Positions 42,640-54,900 of a stretch of 64,000 bases of DNA are shown here, piece after piece; positions within the stretch are counted from its first letter, which is position 1; each line of letters begins with the position of its first letter. Source of the stretch: Chamaecrista fasciculata (lineage: Eukaryota > Streptophyta > Magnoliopsida > Fabales > Fabaceae). The DNA lies in NCBI GenBank assembly GCA_003254925.1, contig QANZ01023366.1, forward strand, positions 846-64,845, read 5' to 3'. The notes under the pieces are model-generated. The model was not told the DNA's origin and ran no database searches. It saw only the letters and a program-made list of their open reading frames with translations. A program made the translations under genes and the position numbers.

Positions 42640-45177
42640 TCATAAGATACGATATTTCGTGCGCCCATCCTCCATGGTGGACCTTTCAATCCGTCTTCCT
42701 CTTGCTTCAATGACTTCTGTACGCTGTCTCTTAGTCCCCGATGGGCTTGCCTTCATATCACCTGCACTACCTTTGTGTTCTTTCATCTTCACGTCATGCA
42801 TCTTGCCCTTTCCTTTGTCCAACGATACTCCTTTGGGCGGGGGTGGTATAGACATGCCTTTCCCTGCATACTCGTCAAAGAATAAAGCTTCAAAGAAATG
42901 GGCCTCATCTTCATCAAACGGAGCTTTAGAAGCCGGAATCTCAATGTCTCTTCCTTTATGATTAGATTTAATACATTGATGCAAAGTGGATGGAACAGCA
43001 TCATGAGCATGAATCCAGGGTCGTCCCAGGAGTAGATGATAACTGGGATGTGAATCTATGACGTGAAACTTATTAGCTGTGAGGAAGGGCCCTACCTTCA
43101 AGCTCAAAGTCACTACTCCGACCGTTTGGATGGCTCCCCCATTAAAGCTCCCCAACGTCGTTGACGATTTTTCTATGAGATGCTCGGGGTAGTTGGATCT
43201 CTTCAATATTGACAAGGGGATTATATTAACAGAAGAACCCCCATCCATCATGGCTCGTCGAACCTTGAGCCCAGCGACTTCAGCCTCCACATACAAAGGC
43301 TTATTATGATTTCCACTTTCTCGAACTCGCTCCGCATCTTTAAAGACTATCGCAGACTGATGAGCCTTTGCGGCCTTTCGCACTCCTGTGGATACGGCAC
43401 AGCAACTGCCACCCTGATTGCTCGCTATCTCTGCTATTGCCAAAGCGGCTTGAGTCTTCGCTTCCTCATCAAACTCTAAAAGGTCAAAGAAAGCCCTGAA
43501 GTTGGTAGACTTCACGAGTCCCTTCACCACAATCACATGATCGTCTTCTACTGGGGCCTCCACTTCCTCTATTTCCTGTACTCCTTCAATCCTCAAAGGC
43601 CCTGCTCCTAACACGGTATGTGCCGGGAGAGGCTGGGTCTGGACCGTGGCTTCAAACTCCCCGTTTCTATAATGTTTCTGGAAAATTTGCCTTAGCGTAT
43701 AACAATCTTCCGTGGTATGAGTAGTACTCTGATGGTATACGCAAAAGCACCCACTCTTCCTTTCTGCCTCAGTAACATGGCGCCTCACCTGCGGTAACTG
43801 TACGTGACCATCTTTTACCCAAACTTCTAGCAAAGCATACACATCTTCCATTGAGCAGGGGTAAGGAGGCGGTGGCCTTCCTCTCCATGTAGGCGGTCTG
43901 GTTTCCTTCTTATCATAGGTGGTTGGCGGAGGTACCTGGTTGTATTGTCCTACTCCATGGCGGCTAGAAGGCTTGGGTTGTTGATCCTCTACAGCTGCTA
44001 CGGTCATGAGGGGAACCCCTTCACTCTTACTCGTCACTTTATTCACTTTACGGATTGATGAAACTGTCTTCTTGGCTCTCTCAATGAGCTCCGAGAAGGT
44101 CGTGATATTCGCCTGTTCAAGGAACAACCTTACACTGCTGCTCATATTGGAAACGCACCCATACACCAAGTCCGCTTATGCCATTGGCTCCTTGCATTCT
44201 ACTGCTAGGTCTCGGTACCTCTTGACAAATGTCACTGCATCCTCATTGGCACACTGCTAGACTCTGCCGAGGTCCATGATGTGTACGATTGGATGAGACT
44301 CCAAGAATTTTCCACAGAAAGCCGTCACCATCTCCTCCCAAGAAGGAATTGACTCCGGAGCAAGTTTGCTATACCAAGTGTAAGCTTTCCCCGTGAGCGA
44401 CTTCGAAAATTCCCTGAGTCGCAGCTCCTTGTCTTGGCCGAAGATACCAAGATCATCAATGAAGCACATAACGTGTTCCCTAGCATGTCTGGTTTTCCCA
44501 TCAAATTTGCGAAACTTGGGCGGCGTGCATCCAGTGGGGTATGACTTCATAGCTACCCATTGAGGGTATGGTGGCCGGAAATCGATGTCTGCAACAATCA
44601 TCTGCTTCTTCGAGTCCAGCAACTTCTTCAAATCTTCTTTGGTCACGTACTCATTATCTGCCTGAGGGGTGACTCTGGGCGTTTTAGCTCTCGCCTCTTG
44701 GACATCATCAGCATCCTCCGTTCTTGTAATTGAACTTCTGCGGCGGGTAGGAGGATTTGGAAATAGTTCCTCCGTAATCCTCTCCTGCTCCTGGGTTCCG
44801 TGTGTCTCCTCTGCTTCTGGGTTTTGTGGAGGCTGAGAAGAACGCCCTCTCATCAGTGTGAGCATAAACTCATGCATAGTCCTCTGGTTGTTAAGTATGG
44901 TCTCCAACAATGTCGGCGAAACCACCACATGCTCGCTGGCAGCTTCATCACCGGCACTGCCTTGGCCTTGCTCCCTATGAAGAACGCGTCCATGCTCACC
45001 AACTGCATCACTAGCCTGTCCTTGCTCCCTGCGAGGGACACGTTCGTGCTCACCCACCACTTCTTCTCCTTCCATCCGCATGGTATGATCATCGTGCATG
45101 CCTTCATTGTTCCTCCTCACAGCCTTTCCTTTTGCAGCAGCAGCAGCCACAGCAACAGCATCGTTCTGAGAATCCAT
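42640..45177 (-). mobile_element. gag-protease region of element B3
   Basis: Gag domain as in B1, a CCHC-like segment, and an aspartic protease region (RRAMMDGGSSVNIIPLSIL, then HLLLGRPWIH). A basic tail with KRQRTEVIEARGRR precedes pol. Broken; part of B3. Confidence 0.85.
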
Positions 45178-45212
45178 TGAATTGCTCTCCCTCCCCAGTG
45201 AAGTCGCCAAAA

Positions 45213-46602
45213 TGTTCCGGGAACAGGGGGTTCGTACTCGGAGGTCCAGAGCAACAATAGATGAATCACAAGAAAACAACAGATGAACAACAATAAAATA
45301 TCACCAAAGTAAATGACAACAATTAAACAAGATGATGGAATAACTCTTGGGAAGTTCTCGTTAGGGAAGAAGTAAAGCGCTAAGAACAAGCACCGGTAAG
45401 ACAAGAGAACTTAGTGCAAAAGTAAATGAGAGTATGTTTGTAAGAGCTCAAATGGGATATCTTTGTGTTTCCGACTCAGAAAAGTTCAACCTCCCGTTTG
45501 AAGGGTAAGGGGGCTATTTATAGGGGTGACTAACAATGACGGTTATTGCTGAAGGGTGATGCTGAGCGTGGAGCATCAATAGTAACATGGGGAACATGGT
45601 TCCGTAAAATACGGAGAGTGGGCAAATGGAGAAGGTGGGACGTAAGACGCGGGAAAGTGGAAAAATGGAGGTGAGGTAGTTGTCAGCTTACGGGTTTGAT
45701 GGAGAGGATGACGTGGACACAAGGTAACCGCCAACTCAAAGGAGTTGATACGGGAGGGTGACGTGGGGTATCTTGGCAAGCAAGGCGGGAAGGTCTGAGC
45801 TCAAAAGAACATCACTTCATTTACTAAAGACTCAGTCCTTACCTTGCTTACTCAAAGCGATCGTGGTCAAGCACGAAGAAGCCTTTACTTCAATCCTACC
45901 AAGCCACATCCTAGAATTATTCCCGGAGAAGGAGAGGGGAGTTGTCCCCCCTACCTTCACAACATTCCCTACCTTGTCCAAGTAAGGATGTTGTGGGTGG
46001 CGCGTGGCCTATGTAAAGCTTACAGAGGGTGTCTTGCTCCTGCATACTTAGACATCCCGTGGTGGCAAAGCCTCGGAGGCGAAGCCTTGGGAGCAAAGCC
46101 CTGGCGGCAAGGCCTTGGCGGCAAAGTCTTGGCGGAGACCCCTGGCGGCAAAGCCCTTGGAGGCAACCCCTGGCGGCAAAGCCCTGGCGGCAACCCTTGA
46201 CGGGGACCCCTGGCGGCAACCCTTGACGGGGACCCCTGGCGGCAACCCTTGACGGGGACCCCTGGCGGCAACCCTTGGAGGCAGAGCCTTGGAGGCAAAG
46301 CCTTGAAGGCGGAGCCTTGGAGACAAAGCCTTGGAGGCAAAGCCTTGCCGGCAGAGCCTTGGAGGCAAAGCCTTGGAGGCAAAGCCTTGTCGGCAAAGCC
46401 TCGGAGGCAAAGCCTTGTCGGCAAAGCCTCGGAGGCAAAGCCTCGGAGGCAAAGCCTCGGAGGCAAAGCCTTGGCGGCAGAGCCTCGGAGGCAGAGCCTT
46501 GTCGGCAAAGCCTTGTCGGCAAAGCCTCGCTATGGAAGGTACTTAATTAATCAATTTCCTTAATAATTAATTAATTATAAAAATAAGAGCCATGTAGGAA
46601 CA
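45213..46602 (-). repeat. 5' LTR of element B3 (1390 bp)
   Basis: On the minus strand it opens TGTTCCTACATGGCTC at 46602 and closes CCCGGAACA at 45213. The TATA box is at 45516-45523 and the 14-bp minisatellite at about 46060-46540. The flanking bases at 46603 (cattt) have no partner to test as a target duplication. Confidence 0.9.
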
Positions 46603-47754
46603 CATTTAAATCTAACAATGTCTCATTTATAGTTACTCATCCTAAAATGCAAGGATTTGATTGACCTTTTCATGAGGTGATCAAATAACTAAATATTGTG
46701 CATTGTAATGGTGCAATCTAAGTCGAAATATCTTAAAGAACTCTTGAAAAGCGTAAAAGTAAAGAGTGCAAGAAACTAACAAGAGTGAGTGAAAGCAATA
46801 AAAGGTTATTGATTCCATCATGTCTAAAACAAAATTTTCATTAAAGCAATACAATATATATATATATATATTTATATTTATCTTTTTGTATATAAAAGCA
46901 AAGAGAAGTGAAAACAATTAAAGGTTTTCACAAGTAATGAGGAAAACACCTATCACATAGATTGAATTTGGTCATCACCAATTCAAAAAATAAAAGATTC
47001 ACATAATATATACACTCATATCCTAAGATAACCTCTAATTAACTAAGAGACTTAGACTCTTGACCTAATCATGAAAACATCAAAACTATAACAAATTTAT
47101 AATCGAAACCAATAAACTCATTAATAATGATGAAGTCAGGAAGAGAGTTAAGTAGTTAATCGAGCCAATTATCATATTCTCTCATGGCATTTCATGACAT
47201 CTTTTTATGTTTATTGAGCTTAATTTCATGATTTAGCCTTTAAGTTATGATAATATGAAAATTTGTGTAATGTTCTGAATTTAAGGCTAATTTATGTTAT
47301 TTCTCTAATTTTATGTTATATGATTGTTATCTTGTAGATTTGAGATACTACACAACCTTATGAAATACTTTCATGTTAGGTTTTGAGTCCTCAAAATAAA
47401 ACTTCTTTTGCATTTAAGTCCTCTAGGAGGTGAGACTAAAATGTTACAATTATACCAAGTGCTTCTCTTCCTACTATCACACAAATTAATCACAGGCATA
47501 TTTGTTTTTTGTTAAAGAATCATGAACTAGCAAATTCATTCATATAGTCGTGTTTGAAGAAGGTTTTTGTTCTTTGGCTGCAACAAAAGAGGACCACAAA
47601 GCAGTATGATGTCTTCACTGATGTGTTCATTGATTTGTATGCACATGGTTTCTCCTTCGAGACACACAGTTCATAAATGCATAAGAGGAGGCGATAACAT
47701 TAATGAGAAACAACTTATTATGATCTAAGTTCTCTTGTTTGTTCCTAATGCTCT
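46603..47754. other. Intergenic, no gene recognised
   Basis: AT-rich unique-looking DNA with a (TA)n run near 46855-46870. No open frame with a recognisable domain. Confidence 0.5.
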
Positions 47755-48210
47755 GTAAGGTTTGGGGCGTACCTGGATAGTCAGATTAAGGTACCCACGC
47801 GAAGACTTGGTCACTAATACAAACTCGGATCAACAAACGGTTATGAACTTGAACACGGATCTACTTATCTACGTTGCTCACAGCAAATAACAACGAAAGA
47901 GAAGATGAAAGAGACTATCGGAGATCCTCTAAACTTCAATAACGAATTTCCTCCAAGAACTCACCCTCACAGTTTTTGGTTTTTCTCACTTGAGAGAAAA
48001 CGTGTGTGTATGTATTTTTGAATGAATGAATACCAAGTCTAATTGTGGGATATATATATATAGGAGAGAGATATTTGGAATATCTTTTCATAATTCAAAA
48101 TCACATTTTGAGATGAAAACTATACTCCCCAAATATCTCTCTAACCACTTCTCAGAATCTTTTATCCATTAAGAATTAATTAATTAAATTAACTAATTAA
48201 TACTCAGTTA
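47755..48210 (-). repeat. Probable LTR remnant (copia-like)
   Basis: On the minus strand an AT-rich part with an inverted pair (gagagatatttgg / ccaaatatctctc) and a 'tatatatatata' TATA stretch near 48050 is followed by CT-rich leader-like sequence. It ends near 'cgtacgccccaaacctta'. The layout is that of an LTR promoter and leader, but ends and target duplication are not clear. Confidence 0.4.
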
Positions 48211-48474
48211 CGAAGCTTCACTACTTAAAAATAAAAAATAAAAAAAATCCGAGAATTTTCAATGACTGAATTAATCAGAATACAATCAATTAGCATCCAA
48301 AGCACTGGATCATGAAACAATCAATTTTATAATATAAGCTATAAAAATCTGTCAACTACCTAATGCTCACGAAGGCAAACAAAAAAAAAATGCCTTGGTG
48401 TTTGGAAAAAGAAAAAATATACAACTGGATTCTGTCCCAAATCAAGGCATGTTTTGCTGATCCACACTTATAAT

Positions 48475-48894
48475 CAAGGTTATTAAAACCGGACCGGCTA
48501 TTGAACCGGCGAAGGAGGGGTTCAATGGTTCAACCGGGGTTCAACCGGGGTCGGACCGTTGATAAATAAATAAATTAAAAATAATAAAAAAAACCTATAT
48601 ATGATAAAATTTTAATTCAAATATTCATAATTAGGTTACAAAATACAATTATAACATTAATATATTAATACAATTTTTATAAATTAACATGAATTAATAT
48701 AGAGATAATCAATTTTCATAATGTTCAACAATATAATATCATCAAGTGACATTTTATGATCACTTTCTCTATCAAATTTTGGTTCATAATCAACATTCTC
48801 TATCAAATTTTGGTTCATAATCAACATTCTCTAATGACCGGTTCCCGGTTCAACCGGTCGGACCGGCCGGTCCGGTCCGGTTTTAATAACTATG
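48475..48894. mobile_element. hAT-type MITE, 420 bp, 8-bp target duplication
   Basis: Ends CAAGGTTATTAAAACCGGAC and GTCCGGTTTTAATAACTATG are inverted repeats with the hAT-like CAnnG start. The 8-bp flanks cttataat (48467-48474 and 48895-48902) are identical. The GC-rich ends (many 'ccgg' and 'ggttcaaccgg' steps) contrast with the AT-rich middle. It lies about 70 bp beyond the SCAB1 stop codon, probably in or next to its 3' UTR. Confidence 0.85.
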
Positions 48895-48965
48895 CTTATA
48901 ATACAAGCTAGCAAAACTCAAATAATTACAGAATTAAAAAAGAAAAGAAAAATTGAGGAGGTTCA

Positions 48966-51900
48966 TCATGACCATGAAGGCACTCTATCATCTGGTCCAG
49001 AAAGTGTGATCTGCCATTTATGCATATACTATTTTGGTAATGGAGACCAAGAGAAAATGAATGATGAAATCTCAAATTTAAAAAGATTCTATGATATATA
49101 TTAAGCAGTTTTAAAGAGCATTGCTGGTAATTTATTCTAATAGATACTGGTAATTAGTAACTTTTTCAGAAATAGCTACAAGTACCTAAAAGAGTTATGA
49201 TTACCTTTGGATAATATATTATCAGCAGGCCACTACAACTAAGTATGATAGAGCACTTAAAATGCTAATATGCAGGAGGTAAGCTACCCAAATTTTTAAC
49301 AAATAGGTTAAACGGTCATTTTGGTCCTCAAACTATATTTTGTTCTGTTTTGGCCCTCAAACTATGAAGTCAGTTTCAATATGGTCCTTAAACTATTTTC
49401 ATTTTGTTGTGGACCTCAAACTATGGGATTAGTTTCATTTTAATCCTCAAACTATTATTTGTTCTGTTTTGGTTCCCAAAATACGATTTTATCTAGTTTC
49501 TACCATTATTTCTAACATGGACAGCTGAGATGGATTATTTCTCACTCATGTGTCATAATAAGCAAGTTGACAAAGTGAGAAAAAAAAATCTTCATTTTTA
49601 ATAACAAATGGGAGATGAATTTATGGTTGATTTTTTTTAAAGAGTGAAACTTTTTCTTTCTCTTCGTCAAATCACTTATTATAAGTTTGAGGACTAAAGT
49701 GAAACAAATATGAAAGTTTCAAGACAAAAACAGAAAAAATGTGAAAATTTGAAGACCAAAACAAAGAAAATTTGAAAGTTTGAAGACTAAAACGGAACTA
49801 AAAATAGTTTGAGGAACAAAATGAAACTGGCTCCATAGTTTGAGGACAAAATGGAACAAAAAATAGTTTAAGAACCAAAATAACCATTTAACCTAACAAA
49901 TATGCATGAACATAAAGCTTGCTTTAGAGAGAGTTCAGAAAAGACATACATTACAGTCAAATGCAAACCTCCTCGCAAGCATGAGTGCGGCATTCCTGTC
50001 TCTCTCCGATTCGAAAGCTAATACAAAAGAAAGCTCTGGCTTTGGTTGCCAAAATACTGCCTGTGCTGCAGCATTCCCTCCTCCTCTTACCCCACAGAGC
50101 TAAAGCAAACATAAACAATATGCTTTATTTTCGCCAAATCCCAGTTTGTAGCAAATGAGAAAGAGAAGAAAAATAGCACAAATTTGAACACAATTGATGC
50201 TGAGAAGGGAAATATCAAATTAGCTTTAGCAGACATGGCTTAACTATGAGCAAATGGACTGCACTCCACCAAAAAGAAAGCTTAGTCCAAGGTGAAGGTT
50301 AAATCATTGTTTACTACACAGTACACACTAAATGTCCAAATTCCTTTTACTATTTAGGTCAAAGGGTCATTTTGGTCTTAAATGTATGCCCTAATGTTTA
50401 ATTTGGTCCTTTATGTTTCAAAATGTTCAAATTGATCCTAAATATTGGCAAAATGTTTCATTTTCATCGCAAATTATTGAATTTAGTCATATTTTTCTCG
50501 TTTCACATTTCAAGTTCAAAGGACTTGTTAAAAGTAACTTGTAACTCTGAGTTCGTCGCGTTCGAACTTGAAACGAGAGAGATAAGATCAAATTCGTTTG
50601 TTGATCGTGAAACAAGCAATCTACTTTTAGAATCGATTTGACCATGTTTGCTGACGACTACAACAAGATAGAGAAAATACTCTTTGAGAACAAAACATAG
50701 TTCTAAACTCGTCATATTTGAAGTTGAAACGAGAGAAATATGACCATATTCAATAGTTTGAGACCAAAATTGAACATTTTGCCAACATTTAGGATCAAGA
50801 ACATTTTGAAACATAAGGGACCAAAATGAACATTAGAGCATATATTTAGGATAAAAATGACCCTTTGACCTATTATTTATTAGGGTAAAATACAGGAAAG
50901 GTACCTGTGGTTTGGCCTAATCTCACTTTATGACGTGTGGTTTCAAAAGTTGCACATTAGGTACCTGTGTGTTTCGCCGTTAAACAGAAGCAGTACTTGT
51001 GTAATTTTCCGTTAAATTTTTGACGGAAAAAGTATTACTTGTGGTTTCAAAAGTTGCACATTAGGTACCTGTGGTTTTGCTGAAGCTTGAACTACATATT
51101 AGCTTCATATTTTGAACATTAAACGATGAAACCCAACCCTCTCTTCATCTTCATCATCATCTTCTTCCCATAAACTCAACAAACCCTCATTTCTCATACG
51201 AATTTCAAATTCCACTCATCAAATTAAATCAGAAATCACACACACACACACATAGATATACATTAATCAGAAATCACCCGAATTATCAAAGATTTAGGGT
51301 TTCTAATTTGATTTGATGAAATTAGGGTTGTTGAAATTGCAAATCGAAGAGGGTTTCTGTAATACCCCAAGGTACCATGTTAGACATTAGACTTAGCATT
51401 TGACTTAAAAGTAAATTGTGTAGTTAATCTAGAAGTCCTTATGAGCTTGTGGTTAAATTGAGAGCAACCTGATAAAAAAATTTTATCCGTGTTTCATTTT
51501 AATTTTATTATAAGACACTTTTGAGTAAGAAATAATAAATTATAGATATAATATTTTTGAAAGGAAAATATATATTTGGAACCTACTATTTTCAATGAAT
51601 CCAACAATATAATTTTTTTCAAAAATCTCTATTTCTAGAACTTTTGAGTTTTAGGGACTGTTTTGAAAGAATTTAAATGTTTTTGGGCAATACTATGGAT
51701 CTAGCCTCTTTCTCCTTGCATCAGAATTACTTTTTTGCCCCCCCAAATTTGGCCAAAATAGCAAAACAACCCTTTCTTTAACGGAAAATTACACAAGTAC
51801 TGTTTCTGTTTAACGGCGAAACACACAGGTACTTTATGTGCAACTTTTGAAACCACACATCATAAAAGTGAGATTAGGCCAAACCACAGGTACCTTTCCT

Positions 51901-54900
51901 ATATTTTACCCTATTTATTATGTTTAAGAACAGTGAAAGAATGATGGAACTCATGGAACCATTGAAAAATTTTGCTCCTTTATATATGATCACTTAGAAC
52001 CATGTTGGAGACAGCATTACTACACGAAATACCTGCATCAAACTTGAGTAGTACTCTTTGGCAATAGTTGTATTTCCTTTACAAAGCTTCATCCTCATTT
52101 TTCCAACATGAAGAACATGAATAGTTTCGGTTGAATGATGTGAACCATTTTTCTGAGTTACTGCCACCTGCAAGGAAGTGAACATAAGTATAATGCTTAT
52201 AATCATGAAATTTTAGTCAGTTTTAACAAAAACTTTTATATTGAAATATTGAATGCTGACAGAGTATAATTGGCAACGACAACTTCACTAAAACTAAACA
52301 CTGTTTTAAAATTTTCCATTTGAATAGCATGTCAAAAGACCATTCAGAAAGGGTCCAAAGATAATTTTTATGCGGAAAAGGGTTTGCTTCCTTGAAGTTT
52401 CCTTACCAAGATTTCCAAACAAGAGCATAACAAATGGAAGAAAAGTTTTGAAAGATTGAATTATGTCTTGCCGAGTTATAAAAAAAATACCCACTAATCA
52501 TAATTTTATTTTATAACATAATAGTAAATACATAAAGGCTTAAAAAGCCTAAAATCTACACCTAAGTTTTCTTTTTTATAATTCCAACATTTATTGTCAT
52601 TTAAGCCTACTGGACATAGAATTTGACATTTATTACTAGACCTAAAGCTCTAGATTACTTGACCAGGCCTCTAGGCTCTATGAGCATTTACAGAAGTACT
52701 TACAAATCGCCTACCAACAAGGCTCTCACATCGATAGTGGGAATCGAACTCACGACCTTGTGAGTTATGAGTCGACTCCTTACCATCAAATTTAGATTGC
52801 AGGTTAGAAAACACAATTTAATCAGCACACAAAAAGTGGAAGGTAAGAGAGATTTTAGAACAATAACGAAATGAAAAAAAAAAAGTAACAATAGATAAGC
52901 TTATAAAATGATAAAAATAAATACCAGAGCAACATAAAAATCAATAGCTTTTGTCGAAGAACAGAAAAGGATTGGAAAAAAGAAAAAGAAAAGAAAAGAA
53001 GTATACATACATTGAATTCAGCGTCTTGTTTACGCACAAGTGCCTCCACATAAGTTCCCAGACCAGCAGCTGCATAAAAATAGCAAATCAAACTCTATTA
53101 ATATATCTACCTTGGAGTTTATCTTTCTAACAGAATCACAGATACAGAAACCTTTTTGATCATGACTAATAAATAAATCAATTCAACATTGTTATGCGTT
53201 GCTCTGATTTTACAAACGTGAAAAAAGATTTGGGATTGGGATGAAACCTGGATCTATTGGACCAGTGGTTGACAATGTGATCTTCTGGCCTTCTAAAACA
53301 ATATCAACTTGCAATATTCGCCCAACATCAAAAGGTTCAGGGGCATAAACTGATTTGGTAGCTCCTGAAACAGATAAAGTTCTTTTATGTAACAAACAAG
53401 AGGGGAAAAAAAACAAATGGAACCTACCAGATTATGACATGTTTAATTACGATTCATTTGCAAGACATATCTTGAAACCATAATCTAATGGGGCAAGCCC
53501 CCCAAACAGGAAAAAAAAAAGGCTAATGAACTATGTGTAAGAGCAACAAAAAAGAAAGTCACATGTTTTATATCAAACAATATTGGCTGTATAAATGTAT
53601 GATTTCAAGAAAAATTTCTGTAAGAAAGAAGGCAGATGCAATTGAGGATTCAGTATCCTCCAAAGAATACAATGTTAAGAAGAAAACAGTTAACAAAAGA
53701 AGTTAAAAATGTGGCACTTCTGGCTGAATCCCTTGCATATCCAAAAGAGAAACACTCCCCTAAATAATGCTTGATCTGAACACAACAATTGAACTGCAGA
53801 AGAACCCTTGTCCTAAGAAATGTTCGAAGATATACCTGAAATAAGTTCCCTCTTGACATCTTCAGACGACACACGATACCACTGAATCGAACATTTTGAA
53901 AGATCATCAGAGCAGGGCTGAATTTGCAAATATGAACCTAACACTTCAGTCCCTTCTAGTTCATATAAATGGGGAATATTTTCCCCACCCTTCTTTATCC
54001 TTGCTAGCTGGAAAGTGCAATGGAGGATTAATCAGCAACACAAACTTACCTCTGAAAACATTGAGGCCAAAGTAATATTCTTGATTAGATAAGCTTAAGC
54101 AACTTGTATCAGGCCAAAAAAAAGCTTAAGCAACTTGTCATGTGATTATCCATACCACATAAGATTTTGTTTAGATATTTGGTTTAATCTATCACACATA
54201 TTGTCTTCGAGAAAGAATGGAAGATTTACATATTAACATCATACTTCTTAACATTTAACAATAGTAATTAAATGGAAAAGTAAGCTGCCAAATCAGAGTG
54301 ATCATACCAAAAAATAATATAATAAACTATTACAGGCAAACAACACTTGACTTTATAGTGCAAAAGCCACAAAACAAAAAATAGATTGAAAATTAACCAG
54401 CCAATTTATTCCAAAATAAAACAAGATAGTCCGTATTAATCTCAAAATGTATTATGAAAAAGTATCTCATCAACACCATGAAGGACCAAAGTTATGTTAT
54501 CCACCACTAACAAATGCAGATGCAAGAGTAAGACATCGTCGAAACATGACTATAATGCAGAGAGGAAAGATGATAATTGAATATTACTTACACCTTGAGA
54601 AATCAAGACTAAATAACTACATAAGTTTGCAGGCCAAGTATGAAGTTCATATTATAATCTGTTCAACATGGCATTAGATTTCACTCATACCTCTTTTTGA
54701 AGTCGAATATAATGTCTAGACTTCTCTTCAAGTTGAGTCCTCAATGCTCGAAGCTCATATTCCATGTCCATAACCTACAAAGTAATAATAAATGAACTCA
54801 TGTTTAAGATAAACTGATAAAAAACAACTCTTTAATGAAAAATACTAATGACAAGGAAATAATGGGGAGAATCCAACTTGACAAAAGGGAACAATACTAA

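Larger units (their letters stand above)
34880..46602 (-). mobile_element. Element B3: near full-length Tat-lineage Ty3/gypsy (broken)
   Basis: Read on the minus strand: LTR 46602-45213, primer-binding site, gag-protease about 45177-42640, pol about 42624-38904, the antisense extra gene on the plus strand (35303-38446), then a 3' non-coding part to about 34.9 kb or slightly beyond. The 3' LTR is not found in the expected place; an N lies there. All domains are recognisable, but the reading frames carry about four breaks, so it is a recent fossil. Its LTR is almost identical to the one at 30328. Confidence 0.85.

Noticed and set aside
23247-46602. Three independent insertions of the second Tat family
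   Set aside because: B2 and B3 share the same distinctive differences and B2 ends at an N, so duplication or an assembly effect explains them better than separate insertions.
52700-52800. tRNA gene on the minus strand
   Set aside because: Only the T-arm/B-box half is convincing. The acceptor stem and anticodon arm cannot be drawn, and non-tRNA sequence follows, so a SINE head fits better.
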